From Tetrastigma voinierianum (Eukaryota > Streptophyta > Magnoliopsida > Vitales > Vitaceae), in NCBI GenBank assembly GCA_016808115.1, contig JAEQBH010004412.1:264491-328490 (forward strand): a DNA stretch of 64,000 bases, in the 5' to 3' direction. Position numbers and translations under genes: made by a program. The notes beneath the pieces are model-generated. The model searched no databases, had not been told where the DNA came from, and worked only from the letters and a program-made list of their open reading frames with translations. Positions 21,425 to 31,917 of this stretch are shown here, in pieces. Within the stretch, counting starts at the first letter, position 1; each line of letters starts with the position of its first letter.

Positions 21425-23613
21425 GTAAGTCCTCAAACCGCGGAATTGCCTTTAAGAAAAAGGAGATCCCCAGGAAAGTTCCTATAGTTGGAGAAATTTA
21501 GTCCGGAAAACTGGTGCAAATACTAGTTTGATAGTTCTAGGGATTAATGAACATGGAGGGAGTCGGAGTCTGCTCTACTAACTGGGCCTGAATTTCTAGT
21601 TGAGCTTATTGAGGCATTTGCTAACGGGAAAGGCACTACCAAACCAGACTGTGATAACATTTCAGGATCTATGAACTTCAACAGCAGAGAGCCCAACCCG
21701 AGTGGCTTCATGCCATATGGGCCCTCTCTTTGTAAGGTTCTCTTGATGCAAGTTCCTTTTGGAGGAGTTTTTGAGGATCACGTATAGTACTTACTACTTG
21801 TATATCAAACAGATAAGAGAGGCCAAACAGAGGTAGAAACTTGTACCCTTGTGCAGGGGTGAGTAATCCGGAAATTTTTACTTGATTTGTCAGATAATGA
21901 TCTTCCCTTACATGGAAGATGAATAAAGCTTCTACACCCAAAAACCTTAAGAGGAGAGGACTGAAAGAGATTTAACATTGAGAAGAGTTTTCTTGAAAAC
22001 CTGGATAAGATTTTTGGAGTTTAGTCTTGGAGCAGTGGCTAAAACATCACTTCAATAAATTTTAGAGACGTCATGGATAAATGGGAAGGTTATACTATTA
22101 TTAAAATTTCCAGTAAGTGTCTTTTTTCTTCCCTCCGCTATTCCCGCTGGTTGAGGTGCAGGCTAAGACATGAGGAATGGAGAATATTCTGAAGATAGGC
22201 CCCAAAATTATCATTAAAATATTTTCTTCCCTAATATATGTCTGAAAGACATTAATTTGTGTATGAAACTGCCATTGAAAACAAATTAATAGAAAGATAG
22301 AGACAAAGGTGGTGAAAGGAAATGGTAAAGAAGACGGAAAATTGCTAGAAAGGATTACAAAATATGTGCCATTTATTTTTTAAAGGCATTCCTCTTATTG
22401 GTATTCAACTAATTTGAATTTGGTAAGCTAGCAAGGAGAAGAGCAATGATTCAGGAGATGAGATTTGAAACATTCAGGTGTTGGAGTTTTTGTATATTCC
22501 CATGCGTTGTAGAGTTCTCTTGAGGGATATGGAGGAGTTCAATCTTATACTTCTTGATTGATCTATTTGTGAGGATTCTTCATACTTCCAAATATAGAGA
22601 GGATTCAATCTTTATTACTTGTACTTTATCACATTTGGCCTACATACGTTTTAGAATATAAAAACATGAAAATGATTTGTAACTTCATAAAGAGAGATCA
22701 TGGCTCTTTTAAAAAGGCGCCTTATGATTGCTCTAGGATCAAGAGGGAGCCAATTTCGGTGACAATGCCTCACTTTCCAAAAAAACATATGTCTTATCAA
22801 TATACGCCTTGCAGACTATATTCTTTTCGAACACTTTTATTCTACAAGCAGGATTATATATATTGAAATTTATATTTAATTTAAATTTTAAATATTAGGA
22901 ATGTTAAATTTTTAATCGATGAATTAGAATTAGAATTATATTTATAAAAATTGATGTGCATCTAGGTCAAGCATTTCAATTCACTATGGCACGGCTCTTG
23001 TTTCTAACTTGTGGAGTTGGAATAGTTTTTGTACATAGGTGAAGAGGATTTTTTCACGTATAGCTTAGAATTGTCGGGCTCATGCCTCAGGCCGGTGAGG
23101 TTTCTTTTCCGCCCGGCCCTTGCTGGGCCGAGGTTCCTTGTCACCGCCTTCTGCTTGCCCCATCCGGTTCCCTTGTATACCCCGTGTACTTCTTGAACCT
23201 TGGCTCTTTATCAATACACTCGCTTTATCGATAAAAATAAAAATCACTGTGCATGCCTTACGCCTAAGCCGCATGAGACTTTACTGAGTGCACCTTTAAG
23301 TACTTTCAAAACCATAGCAAAATATAAAACCCCGAATGATTTCTAATCTCGCTAAAAGATCAAAAATGTTTATAGAGTCGAGTAAAAATAAATAAGGTGT
23401 GAGCTTATTAAGGAAAAAATGTCTAATATAATACTATTCAGCCCTCTTAGAATCTGTCTATGATCTTACTCATCGGATCCGTGAATTACCTTATCGATCT
23501 ACTCTTACTGCCACTTGAAATATTGAATTGATTTCGTTGATTATGCTAATTAGTAGAGCCTTTATCTTGTTTCTATATTCTCAAGTTCTCATATCATATT
23601 TACTCACATTTAG
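21425..23613. other. Copy B intron 1
   Basis: Starts GTAAGTCCTCA like copy A intron 1 but without its tandem repeats. No coding block was recognised. It contains one copy of the dispersed repeat at 22,706-23,318. The rest is unassigned. Confidence 0.55.
22706..23318. repeat. Dispersed non-autonomous repeat, copy 2
   Basis: Begins near TTTTAAAAAGGCGCC and ends near GCACCTTTAAGTACTTTC followed by AAAACCATAG. It shares the interior block TTAAATTTTAAATATTAGGA ... ATTGATGTGCATCTAGGTCA with the copies at 16,670 and 31,130. About 23,085-23,275 is an extra GC-rich segment absent from copy 1. Confidence 0.5.
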
Positions 23614-23685
23614 GCATGCAATATTTCAAGATAAGTGCAAAGTTGATCTGCACTCATATCCCCTAAGCTCACTTTTTGCTTTTAG
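23614..23685 (+). pseudogene. Copy B exon 2 (start of RWD domain)
   Basis: Between ACATTTAG and TTTAG|GTTGGT. It reads HAIFQDKCKVDLHSYPLSS, the opening strand of plant GCN2 RWD (A-I-F-Q-E-D-C-K-V), with no stop and in phase with exon 1. The intron that follows aligns with that after copy A exon 2. Confidence 0.85.
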
Positions 23686-23745
23686 GTTGGTTATTTTTGA
23701 CGCTTCATATCAATTTCAATTCTTAATGAATTTGTAACTCTCTAG

Positions 23746-23843
23746 GTTGATATTTCGGCTTTATCTAAAAATATGAACAGCTTTATTCAAAGGATACATG
23801 ATTACAAATTAATCTAGGATGTTTCGCTTCTTCTTTTAGTAAG
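23746..23843 (+). pseudogene. Copy B exon 3 (RWD domain), donor changed to GC
   Basis: After CTCTCTAG the frame reads ISALSKNM, then an A/T-rich stretch with a stop, then DVSLLLLVR. The 3' border is AAG|GCTTGTG where copy A has GAG|GTTAGTG, so the donor GT has become GC. It is about 29 bp longer than the copy A exon. The DVSxLLLVR strand precedes the GYP turn in exon 4. Confidence 0.72.
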
Positions 23844-23923
23844 GCTTGTGAGGTGGTTGTTCGCTTGGTTTTGATTTTGTTTTAATGGCTTTCTTTGTGA
23901 TGGTTTTCTTAATGTTTTATTAG

Positions 23924-24028
23924 GTGCTGTCGGGTATCCTTAAGCAAGTGCCTGCAGAGCTGAAAATAACACTGCAGAAAGGCTCATCAAAAGTTGATTA
24001 TGATAATCTTGGTCTTCGCTGTGACTAG
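23924..24028 (+). pseudogene. Copy B exon 4 (RWD core)
   Basis: Acceptor TTTTATTAG, donor ACTAG|GTATGA, 105 bp against 106 in copy A. It reads GYP, a TAA, then in a shifted frame PAELKITLQKGSSKVDYDNL, corresponding to GYPSKCPELMIKSTKGLSKD and RDNL in copy A. The YPxxxP turn is interrupted by the stop and a one-base change. Confidence 0.84.
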
Positions 24029-24049
24029 GTATGATGTGCTTGCTTGAAA

Positions 24050-24690
24050 AGCAATATATTGATAAAAAAAGAACCAAGAGGTTCCAACTTCCAAGAAGTA
24101 CACTGGAGTATAAGAGGGAACCAAATGGGGACAAAAAACAAGCAGAATAACTGGCGCAAACCTTAGAAGAGCCATTAACAGGACCATTTAAACCAACTCT
24201 GTACCATCTTCACCTAAACCCATCCTTTCCATAACTTACACAACCCATCTAATGTGATCATAGGCTTTTTCAAAACCTAATTTACAACTGCTAATTTCTT
24301 CTTTTCTTTTCTCAACACAGTCCACAACTTTCATTGGAAATCGAACAACATCTAGAATCGACGTCCCCACAAAGGATGTTTGAGATTGGAGATGATCATG
24401 CCCATAACCCTTATCCCTGCTAAATTAACACTTTGTTAGAATCTTGTAGAGACTTCCTCGCTTAAACTAATGGGCCTTAAGTCCTTGAGGTTCTCTACAT
24501 TCCTTTTCTTGGGGACTAGGACCAGAAGGCAGCATTCAGTTTTTGACAATCCGGCTTTTGCTCGTGAAACTCCTTTAAAAAACCAAATTTTATAGCCAGA
24601 ATATAACTGCGGCTGCATAGAAGTGTCTGAGATTGAAGTTGTGTGTTTGAGAAAGAGGAATGTTTGTTGATGGCGAGTTATCAACATGAT
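24050..24690 (-). mobile_element. LINE reverse transcriptase fragment (minus)
   Basis: The minus strand reads LVLVPKKRNVENLKDLRPIS, the L-I-P-K-K-x-x-x-x-x-L-K-D-x-R-P-I-S-L start of plant LINE RT. A shifted KLDFEKAYDH-like block and MERMGLGEDGTELV follow (family M-E-K-M-G-F-G). The lowest-coordinate part (ATTGATAAAAAAAGAACCAA on the plus strand) resembles a LINE 3' tail, so the interior may be deleted. It lies about 80 bp from a plus-strand LINE in head-to-head orientation. Confidence 0.8.
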
Positions 24691-24769
24691 ATAGGTGATT
24701 GATAAAGAAACTTGTAAATCTTATTCATATAATGTCTTGGAATAGATTTATGGTGATTGATATAGGTGA

Positions 24770-26436
24770 TTCTTCTGGTTTTTGGACAATTGCCAGAACT
24801 AAAAATAAACTTAGAGAAGAGTACACTCTTTGGGATCAATGTTAACCAAGAGTCTCTCACTTGTATGGCATCAAGTCTTGAGTGTAGAGTTTTAGAGCTG
24901 CCATTGTCTCATTCGGTCCTTTAGGAGTGAACCAATGACAATAAGCTGGGACTTAGTGGTTGATAGGGATATCAAGGAGATTGGATGGTTGAAGAAGGCT
25001 CATTTGTCTTGGGAGGATAACTTAATTCACTTTGTTTATCTTACATCCTAACGTATTTCCTCTTTTCAAGATCCCAAGACTAATTTGCAAGTAGAAAAGT
25101 TACAAAAAGAGATTTTCTATGGTCCTGGTTTGGGGGTTGGGGTGGGGAAGAGAGACCATTTGGTTAGTTGGGATGTTGTGGTGAACAAAGGAGTTTGGAG
25201 GTTGGAGTTTAGTGGGAAGACATCCTTGAGAAATCGTGTTTATTAGGAAGTGGCTTGGAGGTTCCCAGGAAAGTGGTAGTCTCAGGGCACTAGGTGATTC
25301 GAAAGTATTTATGGGACACATTTTAATGGATGGATGCCAACATTATGGTGAGATGGTCGATGGGGATGTCCATGGAAGGCTATTTCTCAAGTCTTTCAAG
25401 ACTTTTCCCCTTATTTCCCGCCTCTCAGGGTAGGGAGTGACAAAGAACCGCTTTAAAGATTTAGGCAGGAGAGCAACCTGAGTTTACACCTGCAAGTCTC
25501 TACAGAATCACCAAAGGAGAATCTACCATCTCGCAGGTCCTTGGAAGTTTCTATCCGCTGAATCTTAGTTTCGCCAGGTACCCCCACCGATCTAGAAATT
25601 CGAATTGCTTGAAAGACTCATGTTTTCACTTAATAAAGCATTATCTTCTTCCACCATGGATTCTAGAGGCCTGCTTGTCTCCCACCAAATATTCTCGCTA
25701 AGTCTTTCTTTCTTCATGGCCTTGTCCAAAAATCTTTCTAATCTAATCCCTTTTCTTCCCGTACTAATTTTATTTGATATCAAAAGCCCTACCAAAGGTT
25801 AAGGCCTTAGCTTCTTGGTTAGTGGTGCTTTTAAGAAGGTAAATACTAATGACATGCTGCCAGAAGACCCTTACAAACCCTTAGTCCACATTGTGTATTC
25901 TATGCAAGGAGGTGGAATCTATTGATCATCTCTTTTTTTTTTCATTGTCCAACAACACAAATGCAAGTACAAGTTAATCAGTATTAATTGAGGGTACTAC
26001 CATGAATTTTGGAAATTTTATTATTTTCTTCAAAGGTTTGGGAAATCAACTCCAAAGGTTTAGATTTATGGTATATTGTATGTCTACCTGCCTATGATAG
26101 TGTATATAAGAGAGAAATGCAAGGATTTTGAGATATGTGTAGGAACTGGAAGAGGTAAGCAGGATCTATTCATTTTATGCCTCTTTATGGGTTTTTGTAC
26201 TCATCTTTTTAAATGAGTCCCACTCAATTCTATTCTCCTTAGTTGGCTCTTGACTTGTATTTGAGTGAGGTGACCTCCTTGTGAGTCTTTGTCTAAGGTT
26301 TGTAGGGCTCATCTTTTGTTTTAAATTGCCCCTGTAAAGTGTAAGTATACTTTTACTTGATCAGGTTTTGTACTTAGTGAGAAGGATTTCTCATCCTTTC
26401 ACTTTTCAATACATGTTTTGTTTCTGATAAAAAAAA
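24770..26436 (+). mobile_element. LINE ORF2 C-terminal half and 3' UTR (plus)
   Basis: It reads LPELKINLEKSTLFGINVNQ, SLTCMASSLECRVLELP, then DFLWS, DHLVSWDVV, WRFPGK, SIYGTHFNGW and GCPWKAISQVFQDFSP across shifts. These are successive conserved blocks of plant LINE RT: K-I-N-L-x-K-S, G-x-P-x-S-Y region, F-L-W-x-G, W-x-x-V-C. The zinc-binding end follows (CILCMQ, SIDHLFFHC-like). A 3' UTR ends in TTTCTGATAAAAAAAAATGG at 26,417-26,436. Many frameshifts. The 5' part is missing or inverted. Confidence 0.85.
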
Positions 26437-26638
26437 ATGGTTAATAGTCTAAGTCTTAAGCGTCAAGATATGAATTATGATGATATTTCATTTAGAGTCT
26501 GGTTTTAAGAGCTGCCAAATGTGGGGATTATCATATTCAGTTGAAGCTATGTAGGTGGTTGATGCTTTGAAGCAAAGTGGCTAAATGAGGAAGTGCTAGG
26601 ACTGGTTAGAATGCAAGTGTACCAGCTTTTAGAATACT

Positions 26639-26782
26639 GTATAACTGCTGCAGTTTTGTAAGTTTTAGCTTTGGCTTTGTGTTTTTTGTACTGTAGTATG
26701 AAATCTCTTTCCTTCTTTTGTACTTTCTCCCACTGTTTAATAGTGTTTCAGTTTCTGATAAAAAGAAGTATAACTGCTTCAG
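26639..26782 (+). mobile_element. 114-bp LINE tail with 15-bp target duplication
   Basis: GTATAACTGCTGCAG at 26,639-26,653 and GTATAACTGCTTCAG at 26,768-26,782 flank 114 bp that ends TTTCTGATAAAAAGAA, the same tail as the larger LINE ending at 26,436. This is the form expected of a severely 5'-truncated LINE insertion. Confidence 0.75.
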
Positions 26783-27164
26783 CTTAGAATTCATAAGGAG
26801 CTTTTAGCTTGGACACATCATCATGCAAGTGTGCTAGATTAGAATAGCATAAGAGTGCTGCAGCTTAGAATTCATAAAGAACTTTTAGCTTGGGCACATC
26901 ATTATTACAATCAAAATAAGAGTTTGAACTGACCTTTACTTGACCTATAACCATAATATAAGCTTGAAGATATAGAATAAATCTGATATTATATTCGAGC
27001 AATTTAGACAAACTATTTTAGTGGACAAATATGACAGCTATTGGATCACAAGTACTACAAACAATGTCTTGGGCTCCTTTTCTCATGTTCTTAAAGACTT
27101 CACGCTACTGAAGCACAAATTGTTGTAAAGGACAAAATGTATGAAAATAGGTGGCATCAAAATA

Positions 27165-27480
27165 TCATAGGAGGTTTAGAACTTGAGGAGTCAAGGATGA
27201 GATAATGCTCTTGTTCAAGGAGTTCCATGAGAAAGCCAGATTCGTGAAAAGTTTGAATACCACTTTCATTGTTTTGGTGCCGAAGAAAGGAGGAAAGGGA
27301 GGATATAAGAGATTTGTGACCAATGTGAATATCCTATACAAACTGATCACGTAATGTTCTGGGCCAATAGGGTAAAAGGTAATGAGTAGGTTGGTAAACT
27401 TGGTTCAGACACTTTGGCAAGGAGACAGGATCTGGATGCCTCCTTAATTCGTAACGAGGGCAGAAAAAGAAAATGGGGAG
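27165..27480 (+). mobile_element. LINE reverse transcriptase N-terminal fragment
   Basis: The plus strand reads FKEFHEKARFVKSLNTTFIV then LVPKKGGKGGYKRFV, matching F-x-x-F-H-x-x-x-x-F-x-x-S-L-N-x-T-F-I-x-L-I-P-K-K at the start of plant LINE RT. Traces of the following R-Q-x-x-D-A-S-L-I-x-N-E block appear in another frame near 27,420-27,450. Nothing readable follows. Confidence 0.82.
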
Positions 27481-27788
27481 GCGCAGTGTTAGTTAAGGGT
27501 GGACTACAGGTTGGTTATGCAGGTTGTTATGCCTAGTTGTCACCCCAAGGACAAATGCCCATTTTTGTTAGCTCTTTTTTTTTTTTAAATTACCAGGAGC
27601 AGGGAGGGGAATCGATTTGGGATTTCCTTTTTGGCAATTTGAGGTTTGTTTTTAGGAGAGCCAGAGGACTCTTGTAATTCCTCTCCCTTATCACCTACTG
27701 GGATGCTTATACAAATGCATTTTATATCCCACAAGCTTTAGAAAAATTCCTTCTGTTACCTAACCAGTCTTAATGATAGAGTTGTATC

Positions 27789-28988
27789 CAAGGTTTTTAA
27801 AGTAAAGCGCATCGGAGGTGTTTTTATGTTTGTGGAGGTAAGGCGTAAGCCTCAAGCATTGAGGTGTGCTCTTTATGATCACATGCATAATTTAATAAAT
27901 ACTTTATAATATATTAAAAAATAAAATAAAATAGCATAAAATACTTTTCAAAAATAACTTACATTTCATGAAAATATAATGTATAATTAATTTTAAAATT
28001 ATTATTCTTATTTTTACCAAAATAATTTATTATTATATTTTAAAATTGTTTCAAAACAAGTTACTGTAAAATCTTAATTAATATTTTGAATACTAAAAAA
28101 ATATTAATTTTAAGTTTTACCAAAAATATTTTATAATTCTCACAAAAACTTAATACTAAAATAGTTTAAATTCAGAAAATAAGTTATCAAAATCTTCATT
28201 TTATAAAGTACTAAAAACATTTTGAATTCTAAAAATCTTAATTTTGGGGAAATACTAAAGAAATATTTCTATATTTTTAATCATTTTTTATATTTATATT
28301 TATTGATTTTTAAAATAAATCTAAAAAAAGTAAAGATACTACTTATTTTTAATATTTGTATTATATTATTGTTTAAAATAAATTTGAAAGATTTTTTGTG
28401 AATATCATTTAACAATTTTTTTTATTTGACAAACGCTCTTTTTTCCGACATAATACCCTTTTCTATGTATTCCTAATGTTACAAATTTAAATACAAAAAT
28501 TAGTATAATGGAGAGAGGAGGGAATGGGCCCACTTATATAATTTCAAAGTACACATGATAGAGAGGAAAGAGGGCTTAATAAAGAAAGGAGAGATTTTTA
28601 CCCGTACAATAGATAGAGAGAGGAGAGTAACGTAGATGCCGACGCCAAAGAAGTGACTTATGAAGAAAGGTAGGTTTTTTTTTGTTTATTTCAAACAGAG
28701 TTAGGGCTCGACGGAAGAAATTTAGGTTTTTTGTTTTATTTCCAAACGAGTTTAGGCTCTGATTTGAAGAAAGGCAGGGCTTTTATTATCTGAAAAGAGT
28801 TAGGGTTTTAGCGCCACATATGCTAGTTAGTATACAAAAGCGTACACCTTACGCCCTATAATGCTTTCCAGAAAATGAAGAAGGCCATTAATCTTTCCAT
28901 GTCTCATGCTTTTCGGGACGCCGGGCTTTTTTTTAAGGCGTCACTGAGGCCGCCCAGAAAACACCCAAAAAACACCGGGTTGTATCAC
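27789..28988 (+). mobile_element. Probable 5' LTR or flanking repeat of gypsy remnant
   Basis: AT-rich 1.2 kb directly upstream of a primer-binding site. It ends TGTATCA just before TGGTATTAGAGC. Both ends show GCGC/AAGGCG words like the dispersed repeat family, so it may be a composite of an LTR and such a repeat. About 28,663-28,814 has three imperfect ~50-bp units (GAAGAAAGGTAGGTTT ... GAGTTAGGGCTC). There is no downstream LTR to compare with. Confidence 0.4.
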
Positions 28989-29000
28989 TGGTATTAGAGC
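28989..29000 (+). promoter_or_regulatory. Retrotransposon primer-binding site (initiator Met tRNA)
   Basis: TGGTATTAGAGC differs by one base from TGGTATCAGAGC, the sequence complementary to the 3' end of plant initiator methionine tRNA used by many LTR retrotransposons. It is placed immediately after a CA-ending repeat and before gag. Confidence 0.75.
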
Positions 29001-29039
29001 ATGGAGACTCGAGCCGTTTGTTGTTGGGAATAAAACTAA

Positions 29040-29760
29040 GAGAGGATGGATGAAATAGGAGGACTGTGATGGCTTCTGACACAATCAACCCGATTGGCTC
29101 TCGCCTAGATCATTGGAATCGCTGATGTCGACACTAAATAAAGATGATGGAATGATTAAGTTTAAGGTCGAGGAGAGTTTACTTTCTGCGGTTAGACATT
29201 CAGGATGAAGAACTTTAAGATTGACGCTTCAGATAGCCCTGTGAAAGGATGCATGAAGAACCGCCATTAGAAATTCAAGCCTGGGAAGCAACAAGGAGAA
29301 GACAAGATCGAGAGGCCACTGACCCAACTTTACCCCAGCCAGTAAAATGTTACCGCGAAACTTGAGTGCTGCCGACATTTGATGGGGTAATCAAGATGGG
29401 TGGCCTCTTCCCGAGCCGAACAATATTCGAGATCAACAAACTCACCTCATTGGAAAAGCTTTGAGCCGTCATGTGTAAGGCTCTGGAGGGCGATGCGCTT
29501 CCGCATCAACACCAGGATGGAAGAGGGGGGTTTCGTGGGTGGTCGATTTTTCAGTAAGCTACTCCGAATGGTTTCAACCCTGGCAGATGGAACTCTTTTG
29601 GATAAGCTATTTTCCCTTCGTCAAAACTCCTCGGTCCTGGACTTTTGTAGCCAATTTGAAGTTCTATTGGCGCCGTTGAGGGATTTAGCAGAATCAGTTT
29701 TGGAGAGTGCCTTTGTTAATAACTCCACCTGCTAGATAATCTTTCATGGAAAATTTGAAA
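29040..29760 (+). pseudogene. Ty3/gypsy gag remnant
   Basis: Reads SVLDFCSQFEVLLAPLRDLA then ESVLESAFVNN, corresponding to the S-V-x-x-Y-x-x-x-F-E-x-L-x-x-x-L-x-x-L-x-x-x-x-L-x-x-x-F-V-N-G-L block of the capsid part of plant gypsy elements (chromovirus-like). Upstream traces include GDALPHQH in a shifted frame near 29,490. The element stops at about 29,760 with no protease, RT or integrase. Confidence 0.75.
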
Positions 29761-30338
29761 ACCAAGAGTTGAATTTGAATATAGATTTTTCTTGCTATAG
29801 TTTTGGTGCAGTGCTTAAGTGTGTCAGATGAATTGAATTGAATTTTCCATCATCATGAGAGTCTTATCATTATATATAGAAGCTGGTAGAGTGCTACAAA
29901 ATATTACAAGACTGAATTTCAGCTTATTACAAGGTTGAATTAGGCCACTTTTCACACCACAATGTCAACAGCTAGTCTAGCTTAAACAAGGAAGTTCCCA
30001 GTACATTATTCATCAAAAAAAAGGAGGAAGTTACAGTACATCAGTTAGTCTAGCAAGGATCATGGCTTCGGGAAGTTGATTTGATCACAGCTCATATCTA
30101 ATCGACTGGCGCAACACATGTGGCACCCACTCAGCTGTTATCTATGGCAGGAGGATGATCCTTTGTCTACACATCTTATTCTTATTAAACGATTTTTTTC
30201 TTGATACCGGAAATTGTCCTCCTATATATTGTATATGATTCATGCTGTCCCACAGATAGCCCAAGTTGATAAAATTCTTTTCCTTTTGCCTTGTTCTTTG
30301 CATGTTTGTTCAATCATTGAGCTTATGTACGCTTTTAG

Positions 30339-30452
30339 GAAAATGCTAATGCTCGAAGGACGGTGGATGATTTTCACTTGGTGGAGGTTGCTCCAAGAGT
30401 TCCTATCTAAAATTGTTCCAGTTGGTCAATCACATGCCGCTGCAAGCCCCTA
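30339..30452 (+). pseudogene. Copy B exon 5 (end of RWD domain)
   Basis: After CGCTTTTAG one frame gives ENANARRTVDDFHLVEV and another gives GRWMIF and QEFLSKIVPVGQSH. Together they match A-N-A-R-E-G-R-V-M-I-F-N-L-V-E-A-A-Q-E-F-L-S-E-I-V-P-V of plant GCN2. Two one-base shifts separate them. It is homologous to the copy A exon at 8,493, including sequence downstream (TTGATTCATCAA). Confidence 0.86.
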
Positions 30453-31129
30453 AACTTCGCAGCTTAAATATTGATTGTTGTTTCAACTGCGTTCCTATTG
30501 ATTCATCAAGGTCTTGAAACATTGTAGATATAAGTTCCTGGATGTTATAAAATGTGAACTGTTAATTGTGAACTATAACGACGTATTGAATTCCTAAGCC
30601 GCTATAGGTTATATTCTTTGTGCTAATCTTGTTTACTGTGCAACCTACTTGATTTCTGTTGTATCATGCCAGATAAAATTTTCTAAGAGAAGTATTATTA
30701 TTTGTTCTTTTTTTGGAACCAGTACAGCAGCATTCAATGCCATGAATTTTAAGTGTAGAATCTGTTAACCTCACAACTTACTATGACGGCTGTCGTATCA
30801 AGGCAGACAAAATTTATTGTCCTTACTTATTTTTGGGCGCAACTTAGCGCCTGTTTTAATACAAAAATAGTGTTTCTTTTTAATCAAGCAAACATTCAGT
30901 GTTATGAGTTTTAAGTTATAGTTAAGGAGAGAAACTTTCCAAAATACAAATGATGATAAAACAATTGAGAAAATGCCAGCAAAGGCAGCAAGATAGCTAT
31001 ATGAATCAAGATGAAAGAAGAACACATATAGATATATTTACACCCACAACACTTTGGGGCAGATAATCTCATTCGCTGGTTCCCATTAGCTTCCTAGTCG
31101 CTAGTTATGACTTAAGAGATGGTTTATTT

Positions 31130-31545
31130 CAGCTTGGACCCACGCCTCTAAAAGGCACGCTAAGGCTCTAGGCCTTAAGGCACAAACTAATTCTTTAGTT
31201 TTTGATCGATACAACCACTCCCTTAGTTATAGACTCTCAACTTCCAAGACATGCGCCTATTGGGAGGTGCGCCTTGTAGATTATTATTATTCCCTTTTTT
31301 GAACTCTTTTAATCTCAAATTTTTAATTATATATCGAAATTTATGTGTAATTTCATTATTATTTTATTAAAATTTTCTTAAATGTTAGAGTAAAATCTTT
31401 AAATTAATATAATCATATTTTGGAATTATATTTTGGCAAAAGGATGTACATCGCACGTCATATTTCACTCGCTAGACTGGTGCCTCGTGCTAAAGCTACA
31501 TGAGACTTTAAAGACCTACATGTGCCTTTAAAACTATGACTAGAC
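31130..31545. repeat. Dispersed non-autonomous repeat, copy 3
   Basis: Begins near CCTCTAAAAGGCACGC and ends GTGCCTTTAAAACTATG. The interior block CTTAAATGTTAGAGTAAA ... GTCATATTTCACTCGCTAGA matches copies at 16,670 and 22,706. It lies immediately before copia element 1. Confidence 0.55.
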
Positions 31546-31567
31546 CTTGTACTTGTATCAAGGTTTT

Positions 31568-31716
31568 TGTGAAGAGAGAAAAGAGAGAATCCCTAATTTT
31601 TTATTATATTCACTTTAAAAAGACTTTGGCTCTACATTATATTGACTTATATATACACACTATGGGACCCAATTATATATAAGAAAACAAAGAAACATCA
31701 GATAATATATCTAACA
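31568..31716 (-). repeat. copia element 1, 3' LTR
   Basis: TG ... CA ends. It shares ACATTATATTGACTTATATA and TATGGGACCCAAT-like sequence with the LTRs at 36,148, 47,898 and 52,613. It is followed by CTCCTTCGTCGGAG, the position of the polypurine tract on the minus strand. Confidence 0.9.
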
Positions 31717-31917
31717 CTCCTTCGTCGGAGTACATATGTCACACAACTCAGTTTGTTAAGCAAAATGTATTTAATCTAGGACCTCCGAGAGATTTAGTAA
31801 AGATGTCCGCTACTGGTCATATAAATTGACAAAGTAGCCATATATCCCGATGCGATATTCTCCAAATGACTGAAATTCTAACTTCAATGTGTTTCGTCCT
31901 TTCATATTCTGGTTCCT

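Larger units (their letters stand above)
24029..30338. other. Copy B intron enlarged by LINE and gypsy insertions
   Basis: In copy A the matching intron is 0.85 kb; here it is 6.3 kb. It holds a minus LINE fragment, a plus LINE fragment, a 114-bp LINE tail with target duplication, another LINE RT fragment and a gypsy gag remnant, each listed. Bases 26,783-27,164, 27,481-27,788 and 29,761-30,338 show no recognisable coding block. About 26,775-26,912 contains two imperfect copies of an 80-bp unit (CAGCTTAGAATTCATAA). Confidence 0.7.
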
